A stretch of DNA of 64,000 bases from Ruminococcus flavefaciens MA2007 (GTDB taxonomy: Bacteria > Bacillota > Clostridia > Oscillospirales > Ruminococcaceae), in contig NZ_JHXF01000014.1 in NCBI RefSeq assembly GCF_000621845.1, forward strand, positions 1 through 64,000, in the 5' to 3' direction. Below, piece by piece: positions 34,851 through 41,886 of the stretch; within the stretch, counting starts at the first letter, position 1; each line of letters opens with the position of its first letter. The position numbers and the translations under genes are program-made. Under the pieces are notes generated by a model. The model saw only the letters and a program-made list of their open reading frames with translations, ran no database searches and was not told where the DNA came from.

Positions 34851-35654
34851 ATGAGATGTGAAATTATAAGAGATCTGCTTCCTCTATACTGTGACGATGC
34901 ACTATCTGAAGTCAGCAAGGAAGAAGTTGAAAAACACATTGCTGAATGCAGTGAATGCAGAAAGGAGTATGAGGATATGGAAAAAGGTGATATAAAAATA
35001 AATCCGGATCAAAAAAATATCGAGCCAATGAAAAAGGTTAAGAAAAAAATGCGGCTTACAAAAATACTGTTCGGGATAATACTTGCTTTCGCAATACTTC
35101 TCGGAACAGCCTATGAGCTTCTTTGCGTACATCCGAGACTTGCAAAGTCCGACCAGATATCATTTATACCTGAAGTAACGAATAAAGGTGTACAATATCA
35201 ATATCCCAATCCCGATGAAGATGAAAAGCACCCATTTATTGTTCCGATAAGCAACAAGGAAGAAAAAGATATCAAAATAGATAAAGAAAACAACTGTGTA
35301 TACGTAGACGATGAAAAACTGCTTGACGAAAACGGCAAGCCTGTTCCCGCAAACGGAAAAGTTGTCCCATGGGGTAAAATACGTGTCGGAGTTCATGTTG
35401 ATACTCCATTCAACGCTGTAAAGGCAAAAATAACAAGTGAAAGCGCTTATTCATTAAATTATGAAGTTGAATTTCGTCCTTGTCTGCCGTTCAGACAGGA
35501 TATACAACAGGTGATACAGCGTGAGGACAAAACTATGGACTTTGATTATCCGCTTGAAGATATTACTATGGATACAACGCTTATAATACACTGCCGGGAT
35601 AGAGATGTAGTATTCAGACCATATGAGTTTAGTGGACTCATAATTGAAGAATAA
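34851..35654 (+). CDS. Zinc-finger (zf-HC2) anti-sigma factor, membrane bound
   Basis: A 267-residue protein. The N-terminal anti-sigma domain has CEIIRDLLPLYCDDALS and HIAECSECRKEY (His-x3-Cys-x2-Cys zinc site). One membrane helix is at about residues 75-95 and an extracellular domain of about 170 residues follows. It should hold the upstream ECF factor inactive until an envelope signal is sensed. Start 34851 has AAAGGAG 7 bp upstream. Confidence 0.92.
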   Translation: MRCEIIRDLLPLYCDDALSEVSKEEVEKHIAECSECRKEYEDMEKGDIKINPDQKNIEPMKKVKKKMRLTKILFGIILAFAILLGTAYELLCVHPRLAKSDQISFIPEVTNKGVQYQYPNPDEDEKHPFIVPISNKEEKDIKIDKENNCVYVDDEKLLDENGKPVPANGKVVPWGKIRVGVHVDTPFNAVKAKITSESAYSLNYEVEFRPCLPFRQDIQQVIQREDKTMDFDYPLEDITMDTTLIIHCRDRDVVFRPYEFSGLIIEE

Positions 35655-35682
35655 TGGTAAGCGTCAAATAAGATATAAAAAT

Positions 35683-35703
35683 ATCCTCGCCTATGGCGAG
35701 GAT
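35683..35703. terminator. Bidirectional hairpin between anti-sigma gene and IS66 remnant
   Basis: ATCCTCGCC, loop TAT and GGCGAGGAT; AT-rich on both sides. Confidence 0.65.
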
Positions 35704-35711
35704 AAACTTTA

Positions 35712-36240
35712 TCAATTATTCCACGGTAGAAGTATCGTACCTGACGTGGTTGAAAACAGGTCAGTCAGATACTTTTCAACGTCCATACCGTTAGCCTGTG
35801 CTGTTGAAATTATCGAATACAAAAGTGCACTGCATTTTGCACCGCGCTCTGTATTATTGAACAGCCAGTTCTTACGACCTACTGTGAAAGGTCTGATAGC
35901 ATTTTCTGCTCTGTTGTTGTCGATAGGAACATCGCCGTCTTCAATGAACGTATACAGATATTTCTTTTCATTGAGAGTATATCTGACTGCGTCAACAAGC
36001 TTGTTCTTACCACTGAGCTGAAGCTCTTCAGCCCATGCAAAAAAAGCATCAAGTAAAGGCTTGATCTTTACAAGACGCTGCTCATATCTTTCTTCAGCAG
36101 TAAGTTCTGTCAGCAGTTTTTCCTCATGATAGATCCTGTTGCAGAACTCTACACCTTTGGCTGCCGCAGATGTTTCGTATGCTGAATTTTCCTTTGGCAG
36201 TGCGTTTACCCAGTATCTTCTGACATGGGTAAGACAGCCG
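35712..36240 (-). pseudogene. IS66 family transposase, C-terminal fragment
   Basis: Read on the minus strand, this contains the end of the IS66 DDE transposase: GVEFCNRIYHEEKLL, then VPIDNNRAENAIRPFTVGRK with the catalytic Glu, NWLFNNTERGAKCSALLYSI and a final PWNN before the stop. The first two thirds and the IS ends are missing. The fragment breaks at about 36240, where unrelated plus-strand coding sequence starts. It is inactive by itself. Confidence 0.87.
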
Positions 36241-36250
36241 CATTATGGAC

Positions 36251-36370
36251 TTCATCAGCCCAACAGCTACCTATTGCAGCTTATCTTCAAATGGCTTTGT
36301 TTCACTTATTGCTATGACAGGTGTACTTGCTCTTATCTTGAAAAAAGAGCGTGAAGCAAAACAAAAATAA
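36251..36370 (+). pseudogene. C-terminal tail of a surface protein
   Basis: The frame reads SSNGFVSLIAMTGVLALILK followed by KEREAKQK and a stop: one membrane helix plus a basic tail, typical of the end of a wall or surface protein. The remainder was lost at the IS66 joint. No sorting motif is visible in what is left. Confidence 0.5.
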
Positions 36371-36478
36371 ACTTCAAAACTGACAGCTGTTTATACCGTT
36401 CAATGCCACGGCTGCACGAAGTATTTTACCACTTATACCACTTTTTTCACGCAAAAGTATTTTTCTAGAACAATAAAA

Positions 36479-36505
36479 GCTCTCACAGCCAAAAACTGTG
36501 AGAGC
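36479..36505. terminator. Orphan hairpin
   Basis: GCTCTCACAG, loop CCAAAAA and CTGTGAGAGC, a perfect 10-bp stem with no gene ending nearby except the surface-protein remnant. Confidence 0.55.
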
Positions 36506-36705
36506 CAGATGCTATCGATGAAAATGTGTAGGTAACGAGTAAGTTTAGAAATTCTGAATGATAAATCGTTTCCGTTATTTTTCCGTTATTGTATGAAAAA
36601 TAGGTATGTATTTAATACAAATCATGGATCGGTTGATATTTGAAAATGGCTAAATATCGGCAATTATGAACGGTAGGTGCAAGTCACATCTTCTAATGTT
36701 CAACA

Positions 36706-36750
36706 CTCATAACCCGAAGGTCGTTGGTTCAAATCCAGCCGCCGCAACCA
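36706..36750 (+). other. 3' half of a tRNA-Met (CAT), likely attachment-site remnant
   Basis: The sequence begins in the anticodon loop (CTCATAA, anticodon CAT 36708-36710). It continues through the variable loop, the T-arm (GTTGG TTCAAAT CCAGC) and the 3' acceptor strand to an encoded CCA at 36748-36750. The bases before 36706 cannot form the anticodon stem, D-arm or 5' acceptor strand. It is therefore not a functional tRNA but a 3' tRNA fragment of the kind left at one end of an element integrated into a tRNA gene. A terminator follows at 36786. No intact copy is seen in the window. Confidence 0.8.
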
Positions 36751-36785
36751 AGTATGATTGACGAAAAAGATGACACGTCAGAAAA

Positions 36786-36812
36786 AGCCCGATTTATCGG
36801 GCTTTTTTGCTG
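36786..36812 (+). terminator. Intrinsic terminator after the tRNA fragment
   Basis: GCCCGA, loop TTTA and TCGGGC followed by TTTTTT. Confidence 0.85.
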
Positions 36813-36873
36813 CTCAGATGTCTGGGTAAAACTTGAAAAAATGAATGTTGACATTGGGGCATTTTAGGCTCTT

Positions 36874-36888
36874 GGCTGGATTTGAACC
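36874..36888 (-). repeat. Inverted copy of the tRNA T-arm sequence
   Basis: GGCTGGATTTGAACC is the exact reverse complement of 36726-36740 in the tRNA-Met fragment. It may be a piece of another tRNA on the minus strand or part of the attachment site. No further tRNA structure is clear around it. Confidence 0.4.
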
Positions 36889-36974
36889 CTCACAAGAGCA
36901 AGTTTTCGACTCAATAAAGGTCAAAATACAGGCAAATCTTGAGGTTATCATCCCAAAATAGTATACAAAGTTTC

Positions 36975-37035
36975 AGGCTCGGTTTTGGTGCTTATCACGA
37001 ATTGTGAAAGCATCGAAACCGAGCCTTTCTTTTTG
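36975..37035 (+). terminator. Long terminator-like hairpin
   Basis: AGGCTCGGTTT (36975-36985) pairs with AAACCGAGCCT (37016-37026), extended by GGTGCTT with AAGCATC, and followed by TTCTTTTTG. No gene ends immediately before it. Confidence 0.7.
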
Positions 37036-37147
37036 TTTTCAAAACATGTGTAGAAGCGATATCAGCGATTTGTGAGTCTCCTGTGGCAGATACATAGAAA
37101 GCAGATCACGCCTGCTGTCTATGAATAAACTGTCAGGAGGAAAACAG

Positions 37148-38224
37148 ATGAAAAAATTCTTCATGAACGGAAAGCTGACGCACAAGGCTTCTGATCATAA
37201 CACCAAACGCTGTGAGGTTGAGAAATGGGTATTCCTTCCTCATTCCGACTTTGAAAAGCTGAAAGCAAACCCATATCAAGAGCATGAGGCGATCACTGCC
37301 GCCAGGGACCTTATGTACGAGGACAAGAATGCCTACCACTGCATAATGTTGCTTGACGAGTACGGTGACGACGGACTGCTCATCGAGGCGGAAGGATTTG
37401 ATTATCCTCGCCTTTCCATGTTCGTACCTGATGCTAAGTCAATCTACGACAGATACCAGACTTCAGAACCTGAGATAAAACTTCACGACATGATCAAGGA
37501 TACAGTCGAAAAGATCGCTGAGCTTGCTCACACAGACAAGACAGACTTCACATCGGCTGATATGATCAATATGGACGAGGTCGAGAGCCTTGTCAAAAAT
37601 GCTATCGTACAGCAGCTCGCTCAGAGAGATGACATCAAAATTGCTGAGAATACCGATATCGGAGTTGAATTTCAGTCGGATATCCATGTTGAGGCAAAGG
37701 AACTCACTGAACTGAAATTCTATTGTCCACTGAATATCCAGCGAGAGATCAGACCTTCATTCGATGAGGACGAGGACGAATTCCTTGATGATACCGAGGA
37801 ACTTTCCGATTATGAGTCTCTTGAATATGAGAGTGAGATCAGCAGTGCTATCGAGGCGTATCAGTGCGATGAAGAAGAAAACTGTGGTATTATGGCGTAT
37901 CTCGGAGATAGAAAACGCTTCGCCGATAAGGTCTACTCCATATTCCCCTCTGTTGAAAAGGTCGGAGACAGACTCTTAGGCGTGTTTATATGCCAGATCT
38001 GTGGCGAACTTGACAGCTACGAGTATGACGAGCTTCTTCAGGAGCTCTCTGGACAGGCATCAGACGGCTGGGGTGAGGGTTTTGAGCAGCATGAGATTCA
38101 TACTCCCGAGGGAGATATCCACGTCAGTTTCTATGATACTAACGGTGCATGGGAGCTTATGACAGAGAAAGAAGTAAAGGCGGCTCCTGTGTTGCCGTCA
38201 GAAGATGTCGAATTAAGAATGTAA
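37148..38224 (+). CDS. Unknown protein sharing a domain with the next gene
   Basis: A 358-residue acidic protein. The segment NAYHCIMLLDEYGDDGLLIE (about residue 60) is clearly related to a segment in the following gene. The centre is highly acidic (DEDEDEFLDDTEELSDYESL). The C-terminal part (about 230-345) contains CGELDSYEYDELLQELSGQ and WGEGFEQHEIHTPEGDIHVS, which resemble antirestriction-associated domains of unknown function on Firmicute mobile elements. Start 37148 has AGGAGG 7 bp upstream. An antirestriction or regulatory role is a guess. Confidence 0.6.
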   Translation: MKKFFMNGKLTHKASDHNTKRCEVEKWVFLPHSDFEKLKANPYQEHEAITAARDLMYEDKNAYHCIMLLDEYGDDGLLIEAEGFDYPRLSMFVPDAKSIYDRYQTSEPEIKLHDMIKDTVEKIAELAHTDKTDFTSADMINMDEVESLVKNAIVQQLAQRDDIKIAENTDIGVEFQSDIHVEAKELTELKFYCPLNIQREIRPSFDEDEDEFLDDTEELSDYESLEYESEISSAIEAYQCDEEENCGIMAYLGDRKRFADKVYSIFPSVEKVGDRLLGVFICQICGELDSYEYDELLQELSGQASDGWGEGFEQHEIHTPEGDIHVSFYDTNGAWELMTEKEVKAAPVLPSEDVELRM

Positions 38225-38237
38225 GGTGAGATACTCT

Positions 38238-39146
38238 ATGATAAATGTTAATATCCGATATAAGGGAAAGGAACTGTCAACGATTATTCCCAAAAGAAGA
38301 CAGGAGTTGGCAGAAGACATAAAAAAATCAGGAATTAATCTGCCAGCTGAAAAACTAAAGCTCAGAAACAATGCAAATGATCAGTATCTTGTTGGCCTTT
38401 ATACTAATAACCCACTTGATGATCTCATTATAGATAGGTTGTGCAAAAATGATAACCTATTCGAACTAAATAATTTGTGCGAGATTCTCGATAACGTTGC
38501 AGATCATGATGTTATCTTTAAAACCATCTTATATAGTGATGCTAGATGTATAAACGGCATCAAAAAGCTGTTTGCTGATCACTTTATGGAGTTTTCTGAT
38601 AAGCTGGTATTGAACACAAATCTTGAGGAGAAACCTGTCAGTTTTGATGTAAAAAAATGTGTAATCGAAAAGGCGATTGCCGTAACTCATAAAAACTTTG
38701 AGCATATCTCACGGTTTCCTTTTATGAATGTGGCTTTTATAGAAAGAAACAAGGATTTCATGTACTATGACAACAAGGAGAATATGTATCACTGTATTCT
38801 CCTCTATGATATTGATTTTGGTGATGGTATAGTTATAGAGTCTGAAGGTAGCAGTTATACACGATACGCTCAGTATGTACCACAGGCCAAAAACATTTAT
38901 GAACAATTTCTAGATTCTCACTTGAACGAGATACGCCTTTGTTGCCCAATAGCGATATATCGGCATATCAAGGACTATTCGAAGGATAACTGTATCCTTG
39001 TTTTTCACGATTCTGAAAGATATTTTTTGTGTGAGAAGAAAAGCGGAAAAATGAAGCAATATGAATTACACTTTTTCGTTAATGCTGATGGAGGACTTAG
39101 TGATGGAGACGCGGATGTTTATGTATCTATTCATTTTATAAATTGA
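38238..39146 (+). CDS. Unknown protein related to its upstream neighbour
   Basis: A 302-residue protein. The N-terminal 110 residues (MINVNIRYKGKELSTIIP...) have an ArdA-like look but no certain match. The centre (NMYHCILLYDIDFGDGIVIE, about residue 180) is homologous to the upstream protein, and the C-terminus repeats a beta-rich end (DADVYVSIHF). Start 38238 is supported by AAGGTGAG 7 bp upstream. The two genes lie 13 bp apart and probably arose by duplication followed by domain exchange. Confidence 0.55.
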   Translation: MINVNIRYKGKELSTIIPKRRQELAEDIKKSGINLPAEKLKLRNNANDQYLVGLYTNNPLDDLIIDRLCKNDNLFELNNLCEILDNVADHDVIFKTILYSDARCINGIKKLFADHFMEFSDKLVLNTNLEEKPVSFDVKKCVIEKAIAVTHKNFEHISRFPFMNVAFIERNKDFMYYDNKENMYHCILLYDIDFGDGIVIESEGSSYTRYAQYVPQAKNIYEQFLDSHLNEIRLCCPIAIYRHIKDYSKDNCILVFHDSERYFLCEKKSGKMKQYELHFFVNADGGLSDGDADVYVSIHFIN

Positions 39147-39201
39147 AATGGGATAGATACCGTCCATTCAGTTACAGTTCAGTTACATTTTTCAAATATA
39201 C

Positions 39202-39230
39202 TTGACATCTGAATTGTACACGGCTATAAT
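39202..39230 (+). promoter_or_regulatory. Strong sigma-A promoter of the rtcB operon
   Basis: TTGACA 39202-39207 and TATAAT 39225-39230, both perfect consensus, with 17-bp spacing. It gives a leader of about 200 bp before rtcB. Confidence 0.88.
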
Positions 39231-39263
39231 AAAGCCATATTCTAAGAAAGGACGGTGAGCTCT

Positions 39264-39350
39264 ATGACATATTCAGACTCATACAAAAGTTTTAAGAAAA
39301 TAAAATATTATATGCATGGAGTTTGCCTGCACAGCCGCATAATGCACTGA
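39264..39350 (+). CDS. Possible 28-aa leader peptide upstream of rtcB
   Basis: A short frame with AAGGACGGTGAG upstream, rich in Tyr, Lys, Ser and His (MTYSDSYKSFKKIKYYMHGV at the start). It lies between the promoter and an intrinsic terminator, the position of an attenuator leader peptide. It could also be non-coding. Confidence 0.4.
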   Translation: MTYSDSYKSFKKIKYYMHGVCLHSRIMH

Positions 39351-39381
39351 GATAGGTGTATTGTTTTCGGTATACATTTCT

Positions 39382-39412
39382 GCGCTCCTGCGTCAAACAG
39401 GGGCGCTTTTTT
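39382..39412 (+). terminator. Intrinsic terminator inside the rtcB leader (candidate attenuator)
   Basis: GCGCTCCTG, loop CGTCAAA and CAGGGGCGC followed by six T. It stands between the promoter and the rtcB start, so rtcB expression should need read-through or antitermination. Confidence 0.8.
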
Positions 39413-39435
39413 GTTGCAGGCGGAAAGGAAAAACT

Positions 39436-40638
39436 ATGATTGAATTAACAGGAAAATACAACACAGCTAAAGTTTTTACCGATGTTATCGAGAAGACTGC
39501 AATGTCTCAGATAACCGAGATCTGCAACCAGCCAATGAGCGAAGGACTCGCTATCCGTATAATGCCAGATGTTCACGCAGGTGCAGGCTGTACTATTGGT
39601 ACTACTATGACTGTCAAGGACAAACTCGTTCCCAATTTCGTAGGCGTTGACATTGGCTGCGGAATGGAGACAATCCGCATCAAGGAGAAGCATATTGAGC
39701 TCCAGAAGCTCGACAAGCTTATCCGTGAAAAAATTCCTTCGGGCTTCAACATACGCAAGGAAGCACACCGTTATAGTGAGCAGATTGATCTCTCGGAGCT
39801 GTACTGCTACGAAAAGATAAAGTCTGTCCGTGCAGAGCTTAGTATCGGAACTCTTGGAGGCGGTAATCACTTTATAGAAGCAGACAAAGGAGAAGACGGT
39901 AGCATTTACATCGTGATACATTCAGGTTCGCGTCATCTCGGCGTTGAGACTGCTACATACTATCAGGAAAAAGCTTTTGCCAATCTTGCAAGGAACAGAG
40001 AAGATGTTAAGAAGCTGATAGAGATGTATAAGGAAATGGGCAAGGAAAAGAAAATTGAAGAAGCTATCAAGCGTCTCAAAAACACTGGAAGGATAGGCAT
40101 TCCAAAGAATCTTTCCTACTGTGAGGGCGAACTGTTCGATCAGTATATTCACGATATGAAGATTGTTCAGCAGTTTGCAATGATAAACCGTCAGGCAATG
40201 ATGGACGAGATAATCAAGGGTATGCACCTCCACGTTGAGGAGCAGTTCACTACCATTCATAATTACATCGACACTGATACCATGATTCTTCGCAAGGGCG
40301 CTGTTTCAGCTCAGGCAGGTGAAAAACTGCTCATACCGATAAATATGAGAGATGGCAGCCTTATCTGTACGGGAAAGGGTAATCCCGACTGGAACTTCTC
40401 TGCTCCCCACGGTGCGGGTCGTCTCATGTCCCGTTCTGAAGCCAAGCAGAGCTTCACAGTTTCAGAATTCAAGAAGCAGATGGATGGCATCTACACAACT
40501 TCTGTCAACGCAGGAACGCTTGATGAATGTCCGATGGCGTATAAGTCAATTGACGATATCGTTGACAATATTGGCGATACTGTTGAGATAAACGAAGTTA
40601 TAAAGCCTATCTACAACTTCAAGGCGGGTGAAGAATGA
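39436..40638 (+). CDS. rtcB: RNA-splicing ligase RtcB
   Basis: A 400-residue RNA ligase that joins 3'-phosphate or 2',3'-cyclic phosphate ends to 5'-OH ends with GTP and manganese. Metal ligands are visible in VDIGCGME (Cys, about residue 76), GGGNHF (His, about 144), HSGSRHLG and TIHNYID; the guanylylated His region is SAPHGAGRLMSR near the end. Start 39436 (MIELTGKYN) is chosen because GGAAAGGAA lies just upstream; a longer frame would run through the terminator. It is followed at once by a 55-aa protein, a MoxR ATPase and a VWA protein, suggesting an RNA repair or stress operon. Confidence 0.95.
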   Translation: MIELTGKYNTAKVFTDVIEKTAMSQITEICNQPMSEGLAIRIMPDVHAGAGCTIGTTMTVKDKLVPNFVGVDIGCGMETIRIKEKHIELQKLDKLIREKIPSGFNIRKEAHRYSEQIDLSELYCYEKIKSVRAELSIGTLGGGNHFIEADKGEDGSIYIVIHSGSRHLGVETATYYQEKAFANLARNREDVKKLIEMYKEMGKEKKIEEAIKRLKNTGRIGIPKNLSYCEGELFDQYIHDMKIVQQFAMINRQAMMDEIIKGMHLHVEEQFTTIHNYIDTDTMILRKGAVSAQAGEKLLIPINMRDGSLICTGKGNPDWNFSAPHGAGRLMSRSEAKQSFTVSEFKKQMDGIYTTSVNAGTLDECPMAYKSIDDIVDNIGDTVEINEVIKPIYNFKAGEE

Positions 40639-40805
40639 TGACAGATTTTATACCTTATCACAAGCTTAGCAAAAAGGAGAAAAAGAAGCTCGATTCTGCA
40701 AAACGCCGCGACTGGAACGGCATGAATCCTGTCACGCGCGTTGCAGATGAGAATAAAAAAGCTTACAGGCGCAAATCTAAGCATCCTGTAAGCTTTGATG
40801 AATAA
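40638..40805 (+). CDS. Small basic protein downstream of rtcB
   Basis: A 55-residue Lys/Arg-rich protein (FIPYHKLSKKEKKKLDSAKR). The start overlaps the rtcB stop, at ATG 40638 or the overlapping 40635, and it ends 14 bp before the MoxR gene. The basic composition suggests nucleic-acid binding. No family is certain. Its tight placement supports a link with RtcB. Confidence 0.65.
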   Translation: MTDFIPYHKLSKKEKKKLDSAKRRDWNGMNPVTRVADENKKAYRRKSKHPVSFDE

Positions 40806-40819
40806 TAATTGGAGGTAAA

Positions 40820-41884
40820 ATGAATCTATCTTTTACAGTTACACAAAATGAATTATCTGATATTCTACTTAATATCTCCCCGTCAAGACCAGTTTTTATA
40901 TGGGGAGCTCCTGGAATCGGCAAATCTGCTTTAGTTCAGAAATTCGCCGATGATGTTGGTTTACCGTGTGTTTCACTTCTCGGAAGCCAGCTTGCACCCG
41001 AGGATATAATCGGAATACCTCAGATAAAAGGCGATACCTCGCAGTTTATGCCACCTAAAATGATAGCAAGGAAAGAGCCGTATGTCCTGTTCCTTGACGA
41101 GCTGAACGCCTGCACACAGGAGGTGCAGAAGGCTTTCTACAGCCTTATTCATGAGAAACGCATAGGCGAATATCATCTTCCTAAAGGAAGTGTAGTCATC
41201 GGAGCTGGCAACCGTTCTCAGGACGGTGCGATAGTAAAAACTATGTCCACTGCTCTTATAAACCGTATGTTTCATGTTCAGCTTGTGGCAGATCCACAGC
41301 AGTGGCTCAACTGGGCATACGAGAATGAGCTTCACCAATGGGTGATCGATTATATAACACAGCGCCCCGACCATCTTTTCTCAGAACCTCCTAAAACGGA
41401 AGAACCGTATTCTACACCGCGTTCATGGCATATGCTCAGTGACGCATTAAAAGAGTACGGGGCAGGGGAAAAAGAAGTTCCCGAAAGCATTCTCCGTGTG
41501 CTTGCATACGGTTCTGTTTCTGCAAGTCACGCTGGTCTGTTCTTAGCATTCGTGAAGAATCTGAGCAATAAAAACCTTCTTAGTCAGATAATCAAGGGAG
41601 ATGCAAGATTTCCGTCTGATCCCAAGGACAGAGATGTTCTGTATTTTGTATCTCAGAGCTTCCGTGCCAAACTGCTCATGGAGCTTCCTGAAGAAAAGCA
41701 GAAAATGGACAAGAATACCCAGTACCTTACTCACAGGGCAAAAGCACTAATAAAAGACCTTGCCCACATTAACCTTGAACTTGCGCAGATGATAGTTTCT
41801 TCCGATGACGGAAAGGTACTTCCTGAATGGTTTATGGTCGAGATTGTCCGCGATCTGCCGAGACTTATAAAAAACGATAAATAA
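40820..41884 (+). CDS. MoxR-type AAA+ ATPase
   Basis: A 354-residue AAA+ protein. Walker A is GAPGIGKSAL (residues 29-38), Walker B VLFLDELNA (about 90) and sensor 1 VVIGAGNR. MoxR proteins act as chaperones that remodel targets together with VWA-domain partners; the next gene, 2 bp downstream, encodes such a partner. GGAGGT precedes the start by 5 bp. Confidence 0.9.
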   Translation: MNLSFTVTQNELSDILLNISPSRPVFIWGAPGIGKSALVQKFADDVGLPCVSLLGSQLAPEDIIGIPQIKGDTSQFMPPKMIARKEPYVLFLDELNACTQEVQKAFYSLIHEKRIGEYHLPKGSVVIGAGNRSQDGAIVKTMSTALINRMFHVQLVADPQQWLNWAYENELHQWVIDYITQRPDHLFSEPPKTEEPYSTPRSWHMLSDALKEYGAGEKEVPESILRVLAYGSVSASHAGLFLAFVKNLSNKNLLSQIIKGDARFPSDPKDRDVLYFVSQSFRAKLLMELPEEKQKMDKNTQYLTHRAKALIKDLAHINLELAQMIVSSDDGKVLPEWFMVEIVRDLPRLIKNDK

Positions 41885-41886
41885 TC

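Noticed and set aside
35644..36021. Plus-strand open frame of 125 codons
   Set aside because: It is the antisense of the IS66 transposase fragment, whose conserved residues are read on the minus strand.
36139..36354. Plus-strand open frame of 71 codons
   Set aside because: It crosses the joint between the IS66 fragment and the surface-protein tail and has no RBS; both parts read better in other frames.
36706..36750. Functional tRNA-Met gene
   Set aside because: The 5' acceptor strand, D-arm and 5' anticodon stem are absent upstream.
39361..39435. Longer N-terminus of RtcB
   Set aside because: It would translate through the terminator hairpin and lacks a RBS. MIELTGKYN at 39436 is the family start.
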